NCBI RefSeq assembly: GCF_018982945.1
Contig: NZ_JABRXE010000013.1
Location: 1-45,805 of the forward strand
Length of the DNA stretch: 45,805 nucleotides
DNA from: Anaerostipes faecalis
GTDB lineage: Bacteria > Bacillota > Clostridia > Lachnospirales > Lachnospiraceae
Direction: 5' to 3'
Part shown: positions 10,983 to 20,065 of the stretch, piece by piece
How the letters are laid out: each line of letters opens with the position of its first letter
How positions within the stretch are numbered: position 1 is the stretch's first letter
Notes under the pieces: model-generated
Told to the model about the DNA's origin: nothing
Database searches by the model: none
Seen by the model: the letters and a program-made list of their open reading frames with translations, nothing else
Program-made: the position numbers and the translations under genes

Positions 10983-12086
10983 CTAATGATTAAAATTTAC
11001 CGGAAGTATCAGATAAGTGTAACTTCCTGCATCATCCTTAATGAAACAAGGAGCTTTTGGATTTACAAGATAAATATTAATCTCTTCATCGTCAATAACT
11101 CTTAATACATCCATCAGGAATTTTGGATTAAACCCTATTAATAAATCTCTTCCTTCTTTTGTGATCATAATACTTTCTTCCATAGTTCCAAAGAAAGAAG
11201 AAATATTTAATTGAAGTGAATTATCCGTAATATTAATTATAATAGGTTTTTTATCAGATTCTCTTATTAAAAGACTTGCTCTGTCAATACAGCTCAAAAA
11301 TTCTTTCTTGTTAATTCTGATTTTTGTTTCATAATCACTTGAGAGCATCTGGCTTATTTTATAATATTCCCCTTCCAAAAGTCTTGAAACAACTTTTGTA
11401 TTATCAAATTCAAATAAAATATGCTTAGATGTAACATATATGGTAACTTCTTCTTCTGTTTCGCCTGATATAATTTTAACAATCTCCTGAAGTGTCTTTC
11501 CAGGAACGACAACCTTGAAAGAATCATAGCTTTCCTTTAGCTGAATATTACGAATGGATATTCTATGACCATCCAGGGATACAACGCTTAGCTTATTATC
11601 CTTAACTTCAAACAGTTCTCCAGTCATCAATTTTGTATTTTCATTATCTGAAATAGAAAAAATTGTCTGACGAATTATTTCTTTTAAAGAATATTGTGAT
11701 AAAGTGATACTTTTTTCTCTTTCTATTTCAGGAAGATAAGGAAATTCATTTCCTTCCTGTCCCATAATCTGGAAACAAGCCTTTTCACAGGTAATTGTTG
11801 CTTTAAAATCTTTATTTGTTTCAATAGTAATATCATTATCTGGAAGTTTACGAACAATTTCTGAAAAAAGTTTGGCATCCAATGCAATTTTTCCTTGTTC
11901 AAGTATAGTTCCTTCTATAGTAGTTTCAATTCCAAGTTCCATGTCATTGGCTGTTAAAGTAATAGTTCCAGCACTTGCCTCTATTAAAATACATTCAAGT
12001 ATTGGTAATGTTGTTTTATTGGAAACAGCTTTTGAAACAATACTGACTCCATGAACAAGATGGTTCTTATTACATATAATCTTCAT
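10983..12086 (-). CDS. dnaN: DNA polymerase III beta sliding clamp
   Basis: The 367-residue clamp has three repeated DnaN domains, begins MKIICNKNHLVHGVSIVSKA and ends SYTYLILPVNFN, the conserved C-terminal edge that forms part of the partner-binding pocket. It dimerises round DNA to tether DNA polymerase III. An AAGGAG lies about 12 nt before the ATG, a slightly long spacing. The gene sits just beyond the unwinding part of oriC, and its upstream region overlaps the DnaA-trio area, so expression could respond to DnaA. Confidence 0.98.
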   Translation of the reverse strand: MKIICNKNHLVHGVSIVSKAVSNKTTLPILECILIEASAGTITLTANDMELGIETTIEGTILEQGKIALDAKLFSEIVRKLPDNDITIETNKDFKATITCEKACFQIMGQEGNEFPYLPEIEREKSITLSQYSLKEIIRQTIFSISDNENTKLMTGELFEVKDNKLSVVSLDGHRISIRNIQLKESYDSFKVVVPGKTLQEIVKIISGETEEEVTIYVTSKHILFEFDNTKVVSRLLEGEYYKISQMLSSDYETKIRINKKEFLSCIDRASLLIRESDKKPIIINITDNSLQLNISSFFGTMEESIMITKEGRDLLIGFNPKFLMDVLRVIDDEEINIYLVNPKAPCFIKDDAGSYTYLILPVNFNH

Positions 12087-12142
12087 AAATGTGAATAACT
12101 CCTTTCGGTGTGAAGTTGGCTTAAATAAATAAATAAAATTCG

Positions 12143-12160
12143 TAGTAATAGTCGTAGTAG
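12143..12160 (+). promoter_or_regulatory. DnaA-trio array
   Basis: Six contiguous triplets, four exactly TAG and two with one change (TAA, TCG), directly abut GTGTGG and then DnaA-like boxes. In B. subtilis such an element loads DnaA onto one single strand during melting. Spacing and polarity fit that model. Confidence 0.7.
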
Positions 12161-12161
12161 G

Positions 12162-12178
12162 TGTGGATTTGGGGATAA
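12162..12178 (-). promoter_or_regulatory. DnaA-box pair next to the DnaA-trio
   Basis: TGGGGATAA (12170-12178) is one mismatch from the reverse DnaA box TGTGGATAA. TGTGGATTT (12162-12170) has two mismatches. They share the orientation expected for boxes that feed the trio. Confidence 0.6.
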
Positions 12179-12261
12179 CCTTAAAAAACCGCTAAACATA
12201 AAGCTTTTAAGGGTTGATAAAATGTGAAAAAAACTCTGAAAAACAGAGGATAATCAGAAAA

Positions 12262-12270
12262 TTATCAACA
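12262..12270 (+). promoter_or_regulatory. Near-consensus DnaA box
   Basis: TTATCAACA, one mismatch from TTATCCACA, lies between the trio side and the strong inverted box pair at 12315-12337. Confidence 0.5.
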
Positions 12271-12303
12271 TTGGAAAATATTAAAAAATAATAAATACAC
12301 AGG

Positions 12304-12337
12304 ATATCCACAAGTTATCCACAGATTTTGTGGATAA
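12304..12337. promoter_or_regulatory. DnaA-box cluster: two perfect boxes facing each other
   Basis: TTATCCACA on plus (12315-12323) and TGTGGATAA, its reverse, at 12329-12337 are both perfect and form an inverted repeat. An adjacent ATATCCACA (12304-12312) has one mismatch. It lies 18 nt downstream of the dnaA stop codon. Confidence 0.85.
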
Positions 12338-12355
12338 CTATCCTGTTAAATAATT

Positions 12356-13687
12356 TTATTCCATTTTTTTAAGGATTACATTAATAACGCTTTCCAATTG
12401 AGGATCATTTTTTAGATCTTTTTCAATTTTCTCTACTCCATGAATTACAGTAGAATGATCTCTTTTTCCTATAATTTCTCCAATTTTAACAAGGGAAGCA
12501 TCAGTCTGTTTTTTACATAAATACATACAGATCTGTCTTGGATATGCAATATCATGGCTTCTCTTTTTGGAAATAATATCATCTGTTTGTATGTTAAAAT
12601 GTTCAGCAACTGTCTGTAGAATTAATTCCGGAGTAATTTTCTTCTTATTTTTACTATCAATTAAATCCTGTAGTGCTATTTTAGATAATTCAAGATTAAT
12701 TGGCTGTTTATTCAGTCTTGAATATACTTTAATTTTGTTAAGAGCCCCTTCAAGATCACGAATATTAGATTTAATATGTGTAGCAACGTAATCAAATATT
12801 TCATCATCGATGTGTAAATGGTCTAATTCTGCTCTTTTTCTTAATATTGCAACTTTTGTTTCATAATTTGGTGGCTGAATATCAACCTGAAGCCCCCAGC
12901 TGAATCGGCTTCTCAGTCTTTCTTCCAATACATCCAGTTCTTTCGGCGGTTTATCAGATGAAAGAATAATCTGTTTATTAGCATTATACAATGCATTAAA
13001 TGTATGGAAAAATTCCTGCTGGGTACTTTCTTTTCCTATAATAAATTGAATATCATCGACCAGTAGGACATCGATATTACGATATTTGTTTCTTAGTTCT
13101 TCCTGTTTTTTATGCTGAATGGAATTAATAACTTCATTGGTAAAATCTTCACTGGTTACATATAATACATTCAGCTGTTTGTTGTGTTCAATAATGTAAT
13201 GGGCAATAGAATGCATCAGATGGGTTTTACCTAATCCGGCACCTCCATAAAGGAAGAGAGGATTGTATGCTTCTGCTGGAGCTTCCGCAACTGCAATACT
13301 GGCAGCATGGGCCATCTGATTATTATCTCCAATAACAAATGTATCAAAAGTATAACGGGGATTTAAATTATTATTATCCTGAACAGGCTCTTTTTTCGAG
13401 ATTTTTTCCTGAGCCTCCTCTTTTTCCAGTTCAAAAGAAATATCGTATTTTGTTCCTGTAAGGTCCTGAATTGCTAAAGATATATAAAAATCATACATTT
13501 TCTTTTTAATAAACTGGATACCTCTTTCATCATATTTAGCATCCAATGAAAGTATAATATTATTATCTTGAACATCTTTAATATGAAGTGGTTTAATCCA
13601 GGCATTAATTGCTGCACTGGAAACATCATGCTCTTGTTCCAGCTTTATTAATACATCATCCCAGATTTTTTCAATGTTATTTTTCAT
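12356..13687 (-). CDS. dnaA: Chromosomal replication initiator DnaA
   Basis: The 443-residue AAA+ initiator binds the DnaA boxes on both sides of its own gene, melts oriC and loads helicase. Domain I spans about 1-80, with a short linker to about 110. The AAA+ domain has Walker A GGAGLGKT (148-155) and Walker B LLVDDIQF (208-215). Domain IV carries the box-reading signature GKRDHSTVIHG near the C-terminus. Length is normal. Boxes flanking its promoter suggest autoregulation. Confidence 0.98.
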   Translation of the reverse strand: MKNNIEKIWDDVLIKLEQEHDVSSAAINAWIKPLHIKDVQDNNIILSLDAKYDERGIQFIKKKMYDFYISLAIQDLTGTKYDISFELEKEEAQEKISKKEPVQDNNNLNPRYTFDTFVIGDNNQMAHAASIAVAEAPAEAYNPLFLYGGAGLGKTHLMHSIAHYIIEHNKQLNVLYVTSEDFTNEVINSIQHKKQEELRNKYRNIDVLLVDDIQFIIGKESTQQEFFHTFNALYNANKQIILSSDKPPKELDVLEERLRSRFSWGLQVDIQPPNYETKVAILRKRAELDHLHIDDEIFDYVATHIKSNIRDLEGALNKIKVYSRLNKQPINLELSKIALQDLIDSKNKKKITPELILQTVAEHFNIQTDDIISKKRSHDIAYPRQICMYLCKKQTDASLVKIGEIIGKRDHSTVIHGVEKIEKDLKNDPQLESVINVILKKME

Positions 13688-13766
13688 GAATAAAGTAAAT
13701 CCCTTTCTACGTAGTTTTAAAAATTGTACTCTTTTCCCTTTTTTCGAAGAATTTTTTTATAAAGAA

Positions 13767-13800
13767 TTCCTCGTAATGGGTAGACATAGTCCACGAGGGT
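13767..13800 (-). promoter_or_regulatory. Possible hairpin in the dnaA leader
   Basis: CCTCGT (13769-13774) and ACGAGG (13793-13798) form a 6-bp inverted repeat with an 18-nt loop in the untranslated leader between the dnaA promoter and start codon. The leader is over 100 nt, long for this region. No known riboswitch is recognised. Confidence 0.3.
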
Positions 13801-13819
13801 ATATGAGTGCACTATATTT

Positions 13820-13848
13820 ATAGTATAACAAAAAAACTTTTTTTTCAA
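13820..13848 (-). promoter_or_regulatory. Candidate dnaA promoter
   Basis: Minus-strand TTGAAA (13843-13848), 17 nt, TACTAT (13820-13825). An overlapping TATACT has a 15-nt spacer. A nearby DnaA box at 13897-13905 would suit autoregulation. Confidence 0.45.
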
Positions 13849-13896
13849 CTTTTGTTTGTTACTTATCAGGAAGAAAAAGGAAAGTTAATAACAGTG

Positions 13897-13905
13897 TGTG
13901 GATAA
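13897..13905 (-). promoter_or_regulatory. DnaA box (perfect)
   Basis: TGTGGATAA on plus is the reverse complement of TTATCCACA. It lies about 50 nt upstream of the proposed dnaA promoter. Confidence 0.75.
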
Positions 13906-13995
13906 CTTGCTCCACAGTATTAACATAACGAAAAATGTGGAAAAACAGAGGAAAATCAGATAATATGTAATTGATATTAACATTTTATCACCAAG

Positions 13996-14027
13996 TTATG
14001 CACAAGTTACCCACAAATTGTGGATAA
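13996..14027. promoter_or_regulatory. DnaA-box cluster upstream of rpmH
   Basis: Three boxes: TTATGCACA (13996-14004, one mismatch), TTACCCACA (14007-14015, one mismatch) and the perfect reverse box TGTGGATAA (14019-14027). The outer arrangement mirrors the inverted pair beyond the dnaA stop codon. Confidence 0.8.
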
Positions 14028-14090
14028 CATTATATATACCCACAATATCTATGAAAGTACCTATTTATCTTAAAAAAAGCAATTATTTGC

Positions 14091-14120
14091 TTGACTTTAA
14101 GGTATGTATTTGGATATAAT
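14091..14120 (+). promoter_or_regulatory. Promoter of rpmH operon
   Basis: TTGACT (14091-14096), 18-nt spacer, TATAAT (14115-14120), with a start expected about 65 nt before the rpmH ATG. Confidence 0.75.
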
Positions 14121-14190
14121 AGAAACGATGTTTTTACGAATATATTATTCATATATATAATCAGAAAAATTTGTAAGGAGGTGTTTGCAG

Positions 14191-14325
14191 ATGAAAATGA
14201 CATTTCAGCCAAAGAAAAGACAGAGATCTAAGGTTCATGGATTTAGAAAAAGAATGAGCACTGCTAATGGAAGAAAAGTTCTTAAAAGCAGAAGAGCAAA
14301 AGGAAGAAATAGATTATCAGCTTAG
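14191..14325 (+). CDS. rpmH: 50S ribosomal protein L34
   Basis: A 44-residue, highly basic protein beginning [18 protein letters not shown] and ending KGRNRLSA, the L34 pattern with the conserved HGFRKRM core. It is a structural component of the large ribosomal subunit. AAGGAGG lies nine bases upstream of the ATG. It is the first gene of the rightward cluster and is followed by a weak hairpin that may reduce read-through into rnpA. Confidence 0.97.
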   Translation: MKMTFQPKKRQRSKVHGFRKRMSTANGRKVLKSRRAKGRNRLSA

Positions 14326-14351
14326 GTCGCAGAGATGTGACCTTTTCTTTT
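14325..14351 (+). terminator. Weak terminator or attenuator after rpmH
   Basis: GGTCGC (14325-14330) pairs with GTGACC (14337-14342, one G-T pair) and is followed by TTTTCTTTTC. It overlaps the last base of the rpmH stop codon. Partial termination would let rpmH exceed rnpA in output. Confidence 0.55.
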
Positions 14352-14373
14352 CTCTATTAATAAGGAAGAGAAT

Positions 14374-14715
14374 ATGAAAAATTATCATTCATTAAGTAAG
14401 ACAAAGGAATTCCAAAAAGTCTATAATAGTAGAAAATCCAAGGCTAATAAGTATCTTGTGATGTATTATATAGAAAATGATTTGGAATATAGCAGATTAG
14501 GAATATCAGTAAGTAAAAAAGTTGGGAATAGTGTAGTAAGACATCGTGTAACACGATTAATTCGTGAAAGTTATCGTTTAAATGAGAAAAAATTAAAGAA
14601 AAATTACGACTTGGTGGTAATTGCAAGAAATAACACTAAAGATATAGGCTATTATACTATGGAAAGTGCATTTTTGCATTTAGCAGATTTGCATCATTTA
14701 ATAAAAAAGAGTTGA
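14374..14715 (+). CDS. rnpA: Ribonuclease P protein component
   Basis: The 113-residue basic protein assists the RNase P RNA in maturing tRNA 5' ends. The family motif appears as GNSVVRHRVTRLIRESYR (about 50-67). It starts about 48 nt after rpmH and ends seven bases before yidD, the standard rpmH-rnpA-yidD order. Confidence 0.96.
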   Translation: MKNYHSLSKTKEFQKVYNSRKSKANKYLVMYYIENDLEYSRLGISVSKKVGNSVVRHRVTRLIRESYRLNEKKLKKNYDLVVIARNNTKDIGYYTMESAFLHLADLHHLIKKS

Positions 14716-14721
14716 GTATAG

Positions 14722-14964
14722 TTGAAAAAAATTTTAATTTCTTTTATTAGATTTTACAGAAAGTATTTATCTAGATTAAAGGGAAGAGGAACATGTATTT
14801 ATGTTCCAACTTGTTCGGAATATGCTATTGAAGCCCTGGAAAAGCATGGAGTTATTAAAGGAAGTCTGCTTTCTATTTACAGAATTTTGAGATGTAATCC
14901 ATTCTCCAAAGGCGGATATGATCCTGTTCCGGAAGTCAGGAAAGGAAAAAGGTACGAAAAATGA
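14722..14964 (+). CDS. yidD: Membrane protein insertion efficiency factor YidD
   Basis: The 80-residue protein is a small, basic, membrane-associated factor that helps YidC-dependent insertion. It has the conserved Cys motif in [12 protein letters not shown] and [14 protein letters not shown]. The start is TTG at 14722, giving [12 protein letters not shown]; no ATG or GTG fits better. Its stop overlaps the start of yidC by four bases (ATGA), so translation is probably coupled. Confidence 0.93.
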   Translation: MKKILISFIRFYRKYLSRLKGRGTCIYVPTCSEYAIEALEKHGVIKGSLLSIYRILRCNPFSKGGYDPVPEVRKGKRYEK

Positions 14965-15965
14965 TGTTATTGTCACAGGCTCAGAATGTGGGCAATGGAG
15001 GAATTTTATATCCAATTGTCAGAGTATTTGGATGGGTAATTGAAGGAATCTATCATGGTTTAGCTGCAGTAGGAATTCATAATGTAGGTTTGTGTATTAT
15101 TTTATTTACATTAATTTCTAAATTAATTTTATTACCATTAACTATGAAGCAGCAGCGTTCAATGAAAATTAACCAGATTGCTCAGCCTGAAATGAATAAG
15201 ATTACAAAGAAGTATAGAAATAAAAAAGATCAGGCATCTATGATGAAACAGCAGGAAGAGATGCAGAAGGTCTATGAAAAATATGGAACAAGTCCTACAG
15301 GCGGATGTTTAACAACATTTATTCAGTTTCCGATTATCATGGCTTTGTACTATGTTATTCGTGCAGTAGAAGTCTATATACCACAGATTTCTAAAGATGT
15401 GGCAACTATTGGAAAAAGTGTTTATGAAATTGTTCCAGGACTTAATATTCAGGAAACTCCAGGATTTAGATTAAGTATTATGATGATCGTTCCTGTTTTA
15501 TCATTTGTATTTCAGTTTTTGAGTGCAAAAACATCTATGTCAAATTCACAGATGGATGATAGCACACCTGGTGCAGGTATGACAAAGAGTATGATGTACA
15601 CAATGCCTTTAATGTCTTTCTTTATGTGTATTACACTTCCGGCTGCGTTAGGTATTTACTGGGCTGCAAGTGCTTTATTCCAGTGGATTCAGCAGATTGC
15701 TTTTAATTATTATTATGATCATGCTGATATGGACAAAATTATTGAAAAGAGCCGTGCAAAGGCTGCTAAAAAGAAAAAGAAAAAAGGTCCTTCTTTATAT
15801 GAAAAAATGTTAGGTGCAGGAGCTGCATCTGACCAGCCAAGCGGTGCATCTATTAAAAAAGGTGCAAGTGCTAAATCAACAAAGAATTTTGATTACAGTG
15901 GAAATACAAAAGGAGGAATTGCTTCAAAAGCAAATGCTAATAGAAAAAATAAGGGAGGTAAATAA
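14961..15965 (+). CDS. yidC: Membrane protein insertase YidC/OxaA (SpoIIIJ type)
   Basis: The 334-residue integral membrane insertase of the Oxa1/Alb3 family has the conserved entry [27 protein letters not shown], a cytoplasmic helical hairpin, [21 protein letters not shown], and later segments near [21 protein letters not shown]. There is no lipobox Cys near the N-terminus, unlike B. subtilis SpoIIIJ. The C-terminal tail is Lys-rich and probably contacts ribosomes. It is followed two bases later by jag. Confidence 0.95.
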   Translation: MMLLSQAQNVGNGGILYPIVRVFGWVIEGIYHGLAAVGIHNVGLCIILFTLISKLILLPLTMKQQRSMKINQIAQPEMNKITKKYRNKKDQASMMKQQEEMQKVYEKYGTSPTGGCLTTFIQFPIIMALYYVIRAVEVYIPQISKDVATIGKSVYEIVPGLNIQETPGFRLSIMMIVPVLSFVFQFLSAKTSMSNSQMDDSTPGAGMTKSMMYTMPLMSFFMCITLPAALGIYWAASALFQWIQQIAFNYYYDHADMDKIIEKSRAKAAKKKKKKGPSLYEKMLGAGAASDQPSGASIKKGASAKSTKNFDYSGNTKGGIASKANANRKNKGGK

Positions 15966-15967
15966 TA

Positions 15968-16756
15968 ATGTCAGTAAAACAATTTACTGGGAAAACTGAA
16001 TCTGATGCAGTAATAAATGCCGCTATGGAATTGGGAATTCCAAGTACCGACCTTGATTATAAAGTCATTGATCCAGGAAGCAATGGTTTTTTAGGATTAT
16101 TTAAAAAACCTGTAATTATTGAAATTATAGAAAAAGCTGAAAAGAAGTCAGCAGTTTCCAATAAAACTAAAAAGAAAGTAGAAAAAAAGCAGGATAATGT
16201 AAAAACTGAAAAGAAATCAGCAAATAAAAAGACTGCCAATAAAGTAAAAGAAGCAGCTCCTGTTAAGGAAACAAAGAAAAATAAAGCTCCGGAGAATCTT
16301 GATGAAATTGTAAATAATACAGAAAAATATCTCGATGAAGTATTAAGAGCTATGGGATTAGAGCCTAAATTGAATCTGTATTATAATAGAAGAGATAATG
16401 TTTTGAATATTAATGTGTCTGGAGAAAAGATGGGTGCATTAATTGGAAAACATGGACAGACTTTAGATGCACTTCAGTATTTAACAAGTTTGTTCGTTAA
16501 TAAAGAAAGCGATTCTTTTATTAAAATAAAACTTGATACAGAAAATTATAGAGAAAGAAGACAGCAGACTTTAGAAAAGCTTGCAGGAAGCATTGCTTAT
16601 AAGGTAAAGAAAAATAAAAAACCTATTTACTTAGAGCCAATGAATCCAAATGAAAGAAGAATTATTCATTCTGCATTGCAAAAAGATCCATATGTAGTCA
16701 CAAAGAGTGAAGGTAAAGATCCTTATCGTAAAGTTGTTGTTATGTTGAAAAAATAG
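15968..16756 (+). CDS. jag: RNA-binding protein Jag/KhpB
   Basis: The 262-residue protein has a Jag-N domain (residues 1-52), a very Lys-rich linker (57-107), a KH domain with GKHG at 160-163, and a C-terminal R3H domain containing YRERRQQT and NERRIIHSALQ. Jag/KhpB proteins bind RNA and link to cell division and elongation in Gram-positives. It is typically co-transcribed with yidC as here, and ends at a strong terminator. Confidence 0.94.
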   Translation: MSVKQFTGKTESDAVINAAMELGIPSTDLDYKVIDPGSNGFLGLFKKPVIIEIIEKAEKKSAVSNKTKKKVEKKQDNVKTEKKSANKKTANKVKEAAPVKETKKNKAPENLDEIVNNTEKYLDEVLRAMGLEPKLNLYYNRRDNVLNINVSGEKMGALIGKHGQTLDALQYLTSLFVNKESDSFIKIKLDTENYRERRQQTLEKLAGSIAYKVKKNKKPIYLEPMNPNERRIIHSALQKDPYVVTKSEGKDPYRKVVVMLKK

Positions 16757-16762
16757 AAATTC

Positions 16763-16791
16763 AGGCTGCCTTAGTTAAGGCAGCCTTTTTT
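16763..16791 (+). terminator. Strong intrinsic terminator after jag
   Basis: A 10-bp perfect stem (16763-16772 with 16777-16786, loop AGTT) is followed by six T. It lies only 13 nt before the mnmE start, so mnmE needs either read-through or a promoter not visible in the short gap. Confidence 0.9.
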
Positions 16792-16803
16792 GAGGTAAAA
16801 GAT

Positions 16804-18177
16804 ATGAAGTCAGATACGATTGCAGCAATTGCTACGCCAATGACCAATAGTGGAATAGGTATTATTAGAATCAGTGGTAATGAAGCATTGAATATTATTG
16901 AGAAAATATTTAAACCAAAAAAAGATAAAAAAATAAAGGAAGTTCCAACTTATACAGCACATTATGGTCATATTTTTGATAATGAGATGATGCTGGATGA
17001 GTGTATAGTACTTATTATGAAGGCACCTCATTCCTATACGACAGAAGATGTGGTAGAAATAAATTGCCATGGTGGTGTCATTGTAATGAAAAAAATACTG
17101 GAGGCTGTCATAAAAGCAGGAGCAAGACCGGCAGAACCAGGTGAGTTTACCAAAAGAGCATTTTTAAATGGAAGAATTGATTTATCAAAAGCGGAAGCTG
17201 TTATGGATTTAATTCATTCTCGAAATGAATTTGCCATGACTAGTTCTTTAAAACAGTTAGATGGTGTTTTAGGTGAAAAAATTAATTTACTGAGAAAAGA
17301 AATTATCCATAGTGTTGCTTTTATTGAATCAGCGCTGGATGATCCGGAGCATTATTCTGTTGATGGCTTTTCAGATGAATTAAAATTACAGGTAGAACAT
17401 ATTTCTGGTGAATTAAATGAATATTTGAAAAATGCAGATAATGGAAGAATATTAAAAGAAGGTATTCAGACTGTAATTGTTGGAAAACCTAATGCAGGAA
17501 AATCTTCAGTATTAAATGTATTGTTAGGAGAAGAACGAGCAATTGTAACCGATATTGCAGGTACTACCAGAGATACTTTAGAGGAATCTATTCAGATTAA
17601 TGGAATACCTCTTAATATTATAGATACTGCGGGAATCAGAGAAACAGAAGATTTTGTTGAAAAAATAGGTGTGGATAAAGCAAAAGAATTGTTAAAAAAA
17701 GCTGATTTGGTATTATATGTTGTGGATAGTTCTACACCAATATCTGCTGAAGATCAGGAAATAATTGAGCTGATCAAAGATAAACAGGTTATTGTTTTAT
17801 TAAATAAGGCAGATTTAGAATCTGTTGTAAGTGAAAAATATTTGAAAGAACGAGGTTTTGAGCATATCGTTGTTATCTCTGCACGAGAGCGTACAGGAAT
17901 GGAGCAGCTTTATGAAAAAATCAATCAAATGTTTTTTAATGGAAATGTGTCTTTTAATGATGAAATATATATTACGAATATGCGTCACAAAAATGCGGTT
18001 TCCAATGCCTTGGATAGTTTAAAACTAGTGTTAAAAAGTATTGAAGATAATATGCCTGAAGATTTCTTTTCTATTGACCTGATGGATGCTTATGAACAAT
18101 TGGGTTATATTACGGGAGAGTCTGTAGGGGAAGACCTTGTTAATGAAATATTTGCAGAATTTTGTATGGGTAAATAA
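16804..18177 (+). CDS. mnmE: tRNA modification GTPase MnmE
   Basis: The 457-residue protein works with MnmG to install the aminomethyl-type group on wobble uridine 34 of certain tRNAs. The N-terminal folate-binding domain spans 1-120. The G domain begins with G1 GKPNAGKS (227-234) followed by DIAGTTRDT and DTAGIRET. The C-terminus is CMGK, carrying the conserved Cys. Normal length. One base separates its stop from mnmG. Confidence 0.97.
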   Translation: MKSDTIAAIATPMTNSGIGIIRISGNEALNIIEKIFKPKKDKKIKEVPTYTAHYGHIFDNEMMLDECIVLIMKAPHSYTTEDVVEINCHGGVIVMKKILEAVIKAGARPAEPGEFTKRAFLNGRIDLSKAEAVMDLIHSRNEFAMTSSLKQLDGVLGEKINLLRKEIIHSVAFIESALDDPEHYSVDGFSDELKLQVEHISGELNEYLKNADNGRILKEGIQTVIVGKPNAGKSSVLNVLLGEERAIVTDIAGTTRDTLEESIQINGIPLNIIDTAGIRETEDFVEKIGVDKAKELLKKADLVLYVVDSSTPISAEDQEIIELIKDKQVIVLLNKADLESVVSEKYLKERGFEHIVVISARERTGMEQLYEKINQMFFNGNVSFNDEIYITNMRHKNAVSNALDSLKLVLKSIEDNMPEDFFSIDLMDAYEQLGYITGESVGEDLVNEIFAEFCMGK

Positions 18178-18178
18178 T

Positions 18179-20062
18179 ATGAATAATTTAGAAGAACAAT
18201 ATGATATTATAGTAGTTGGAGCAGGACATGCCGGATGTGAGGCTGCACTTGCAGCTGCAAGAATGGGATTTAAGACTATATGTTTTACCGTTAGTATGGA
18301 TAGTATTGCGCTTATGCCATGTAATCCGAATATTGGAGGAAGTTCCAAGGGGCATCTTGTTCGTGAAATTGATGCATTAGGCGGAGAAATGGGTAAAAAT
18401 ATTGATAAAACATATCTTCAGTCTAAAATGCTTAATCAGTCAAAAGGACCTGCGGTTCATTCTTTAAGAGCCCAGGCTGATAAAAAAATGTATTCTATGT
18501 CTATGACTCAGATTATGGGAAATACTCCAAATCTGACTGTCAGACAGGGTGAAGTAACAGAAATCATTGTAGAAGATGGAATAATTAAAGGAATAAAAAC
18601 TTATTCCGGTGCTGTATATCATGGAAGAGCAGTTATATTAACAACAGGAACTTATTTAAAAGCCAGATGTATTTATGGAGATGTAAGTAATTATACTGGA
18701 CCTAATGGACTTCAGGCAGCAAATTATCTTACTGACTCATTAAAAGAGAATGGTATTTCCATGAGAAGGTTTAAGACAGGTACACCAGCGAGAATTGATA
18801 AAAACTCTATTGATTTTAGTAAAATGTCTGAACAGCTGGGAGATGAAAAAATTGTACCTTTTAGCTTTACAAATCGTGAAGAAGATATAAAAAGAGATCA
18901 GATTTCCTGCTGGTTAACTTATACTACAGAAGAAACACATAAGATTATAAATGAGAATATACATAGATCTCCGTTGTTTTCTGGAGCAATTGAGGGAACA
19001 GGCCCAAGATATTGTCCGTCTATTGAGGATAAGGTTGTAAAATTTCCAGATAAAAACAGGCATCAAGTATTCATTGAACCAGAAGGAGAATTCACCAATG
19101 AAATGTATGTAGGTGGAATGTCCAGTTCCCTGCCAGAGGATGTTCAGTATCAGATGTATCATAGTGTGCCTGGTTTGGAAAATGCTAAAATTGTTCGCAA
19201 TGCATATGCAATTGAATATGATTGTATTGATGCCACACAGTTAAAACCTTCTTTGGAATTCAAAAATATTCAGGGATTATTTAGTGGCGGACAGTTTAAT
19301 GGAAGCTCAGGCTATGAGGAAGCCGCTGCACAGGGACTTATGGCGGGAATTAATGCAGCAAGAAAACTTCAAAATAAAGAACCTGTAGTATTAGATCGAT
19401 CCCAGGCATATATTGGAGTACTGATTGATGATCTTGTAACAAAAGAAACTTCAGAGCCTTATAGAATGATGACTTCCAGAGCAGAATACAGACTTCTTTT
19501 AAGACAGGATAATGCAGATTTGAGATTAACAAAAATCGGTCATGAAATAGGATTGATAGAAGATGAAAGATATGAAAATCTTTTAATAAAGGAAAAGCAG
19601 ATTGAAGAGGAAATGAAAAGAATAGAAGGTCTTACGGTTGGAGCTTCAAAAGATGTTCAGAAATTACTGGAGCAGCTTGGAAGTTCAACTTTAAAATCTG
19701 CAGCAACTATGGCAGAACTTGTAAGAAGACCAGAATTAACCTATATGGATCTTGCTCCAATTGATAAAGATCGCCCTGATTTAGATATTCAGGTTCAAGA
19801 ACAGGTAAATATTAATATTAAATATGAAGGATATATTAAACGACAATTATCTCAGGTAAGACAATTTAAAAAAATGGAAAAAAGAAGAATTCCTGATGAT
19901 ATAAATTATAATGAGGTTGGAAGCCTTAGAATAGAAGCAAAGCAGAAACTGTCTAAGATTCGTCCTGCATCTATTGGACAGGCATCCAGAATATCAGGAG
20001 TTTCACCAGCTGATATTTCTGTATTGTTAATTTATCTTGAGCAGATGAATCATAGGAGATAG
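18179..20062 (+). CDS. mnmG: tRNA uridine-5-carboxymethylaminomethyl modification enzyme MnmG (GidA)
   Basis: The 627-residue FAD protein is partner of MnmE. The FAD-binding GAGHAG is at 14-19. [23 protein letters not shown] and the [21 protein letters not shown] block are diagnostic. I place the start at the ATG at 18179, one base after mnmE's stop, because it gives the standard N-terminus; an upstream in-frame start at 18137 lies inside mnmE. Three bases separate it from rsmG, so the three genes are one operon. Confidence 0.97.
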   Translation: MNNLEEQYDIIVVGAGHAGCEAALAAARMGFKTICFTVSMDSIALMPCNPNIGGSSKGHLVREIDALGGEMGKNIDKTYLQSKMLNQSKGPAVHSLRAQADKKMYSMSMTQIMGNTPNLTVRQGEVTEIIVEDGIIKGIKTYSGAVYHGRAVILTTGTYLKARCIYGDVSNYTGPNGLQAANYLTDSLKENGISMRRFKTGTPARIDKNSIDFSKMSEQLGDEKIVPFSFTNREEDIKRDQISCWLTYTTEETHKIINENIHRSPLFSGAIEGTGPRYCPSIEDKVVKFPDKNRHQVFIEPEGEFTNEMYVGGMSSSLPEDVQYQMYHSVPGLENAKIVRNAYAIEYDCIDATQLKPSLEFKNIQGLFSGGQFNGSSGYEEAAAQGLMAGINAARKLQNKEPVVLDRSQAYIGVLIDDLVTKETSEPYRMMTSRAEYRLLLRQDNADLRLTKIGHEIGLIEDERYENLLIKEKQIEEEMKRIEGLTVGASKDVQKLLEQLGSSTLKSAATMAELVRRPELTYMDLAPIDKDRPDLDIQVQEQVNINIKYEGYIKRQLSQVRQFKKMEKRRIPDDINYNEVGSLRIEAKQKLSKIRPASIGQASRISGVSPADISVLLIYLEQMNHRR

Positions 20063-20065
20063 ATA

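Larger units (their letters stand above)
12087..12355. other. oriC: oriC, dnaN-proximal half with probable unwinding element
   Basis: This 269-bp AT-rich gap holds the likely DNA unwinding element. Six triplets in register, TAG TAA TAG TCG TAG TAG (12143-12160), match the DnaA-trio pattern (3'-GAT-5' read away from the boxes). They are followed by a G-rich cluster and a near-consensus DnaA box. On the other side is an AT-rich stretch (about 12118-12140). More DnaA boxes lie at 12262-12337. An inverted repeat CCTTAAAA/TTTTAAGG is at 12179-12212. The arrangement parallels the B. subtilis dnaA-dnaN gap; that it is the firing site is inference from this pattern. Confidence 0.85.
13688..14190. other. 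oriC: oriC, rpmH-proximal half and divergent promoters
   Basis: This 503-bp gap separates the leftward dnaA cluster from the rightward rpmH cluster. It contains the dnaA leader and promoter (about 13688-13850), DnaA boxes at 13897-13905 and 13996-14027, and the rpmH promoter at 14091-14120. Together with the dnaN-side gap it makes a bipartite origin with dnaA in the middle. No ORF or RNA gene is seen within it. Confidence 0.8.

Noticed and set aside
18137-18178. A longer start for MnmG at 18137.
   Set aside because: It lies inside the mnmE coding region and adds residues that are not part of the family; the ATG at 18179 gives the normal N-terminus.
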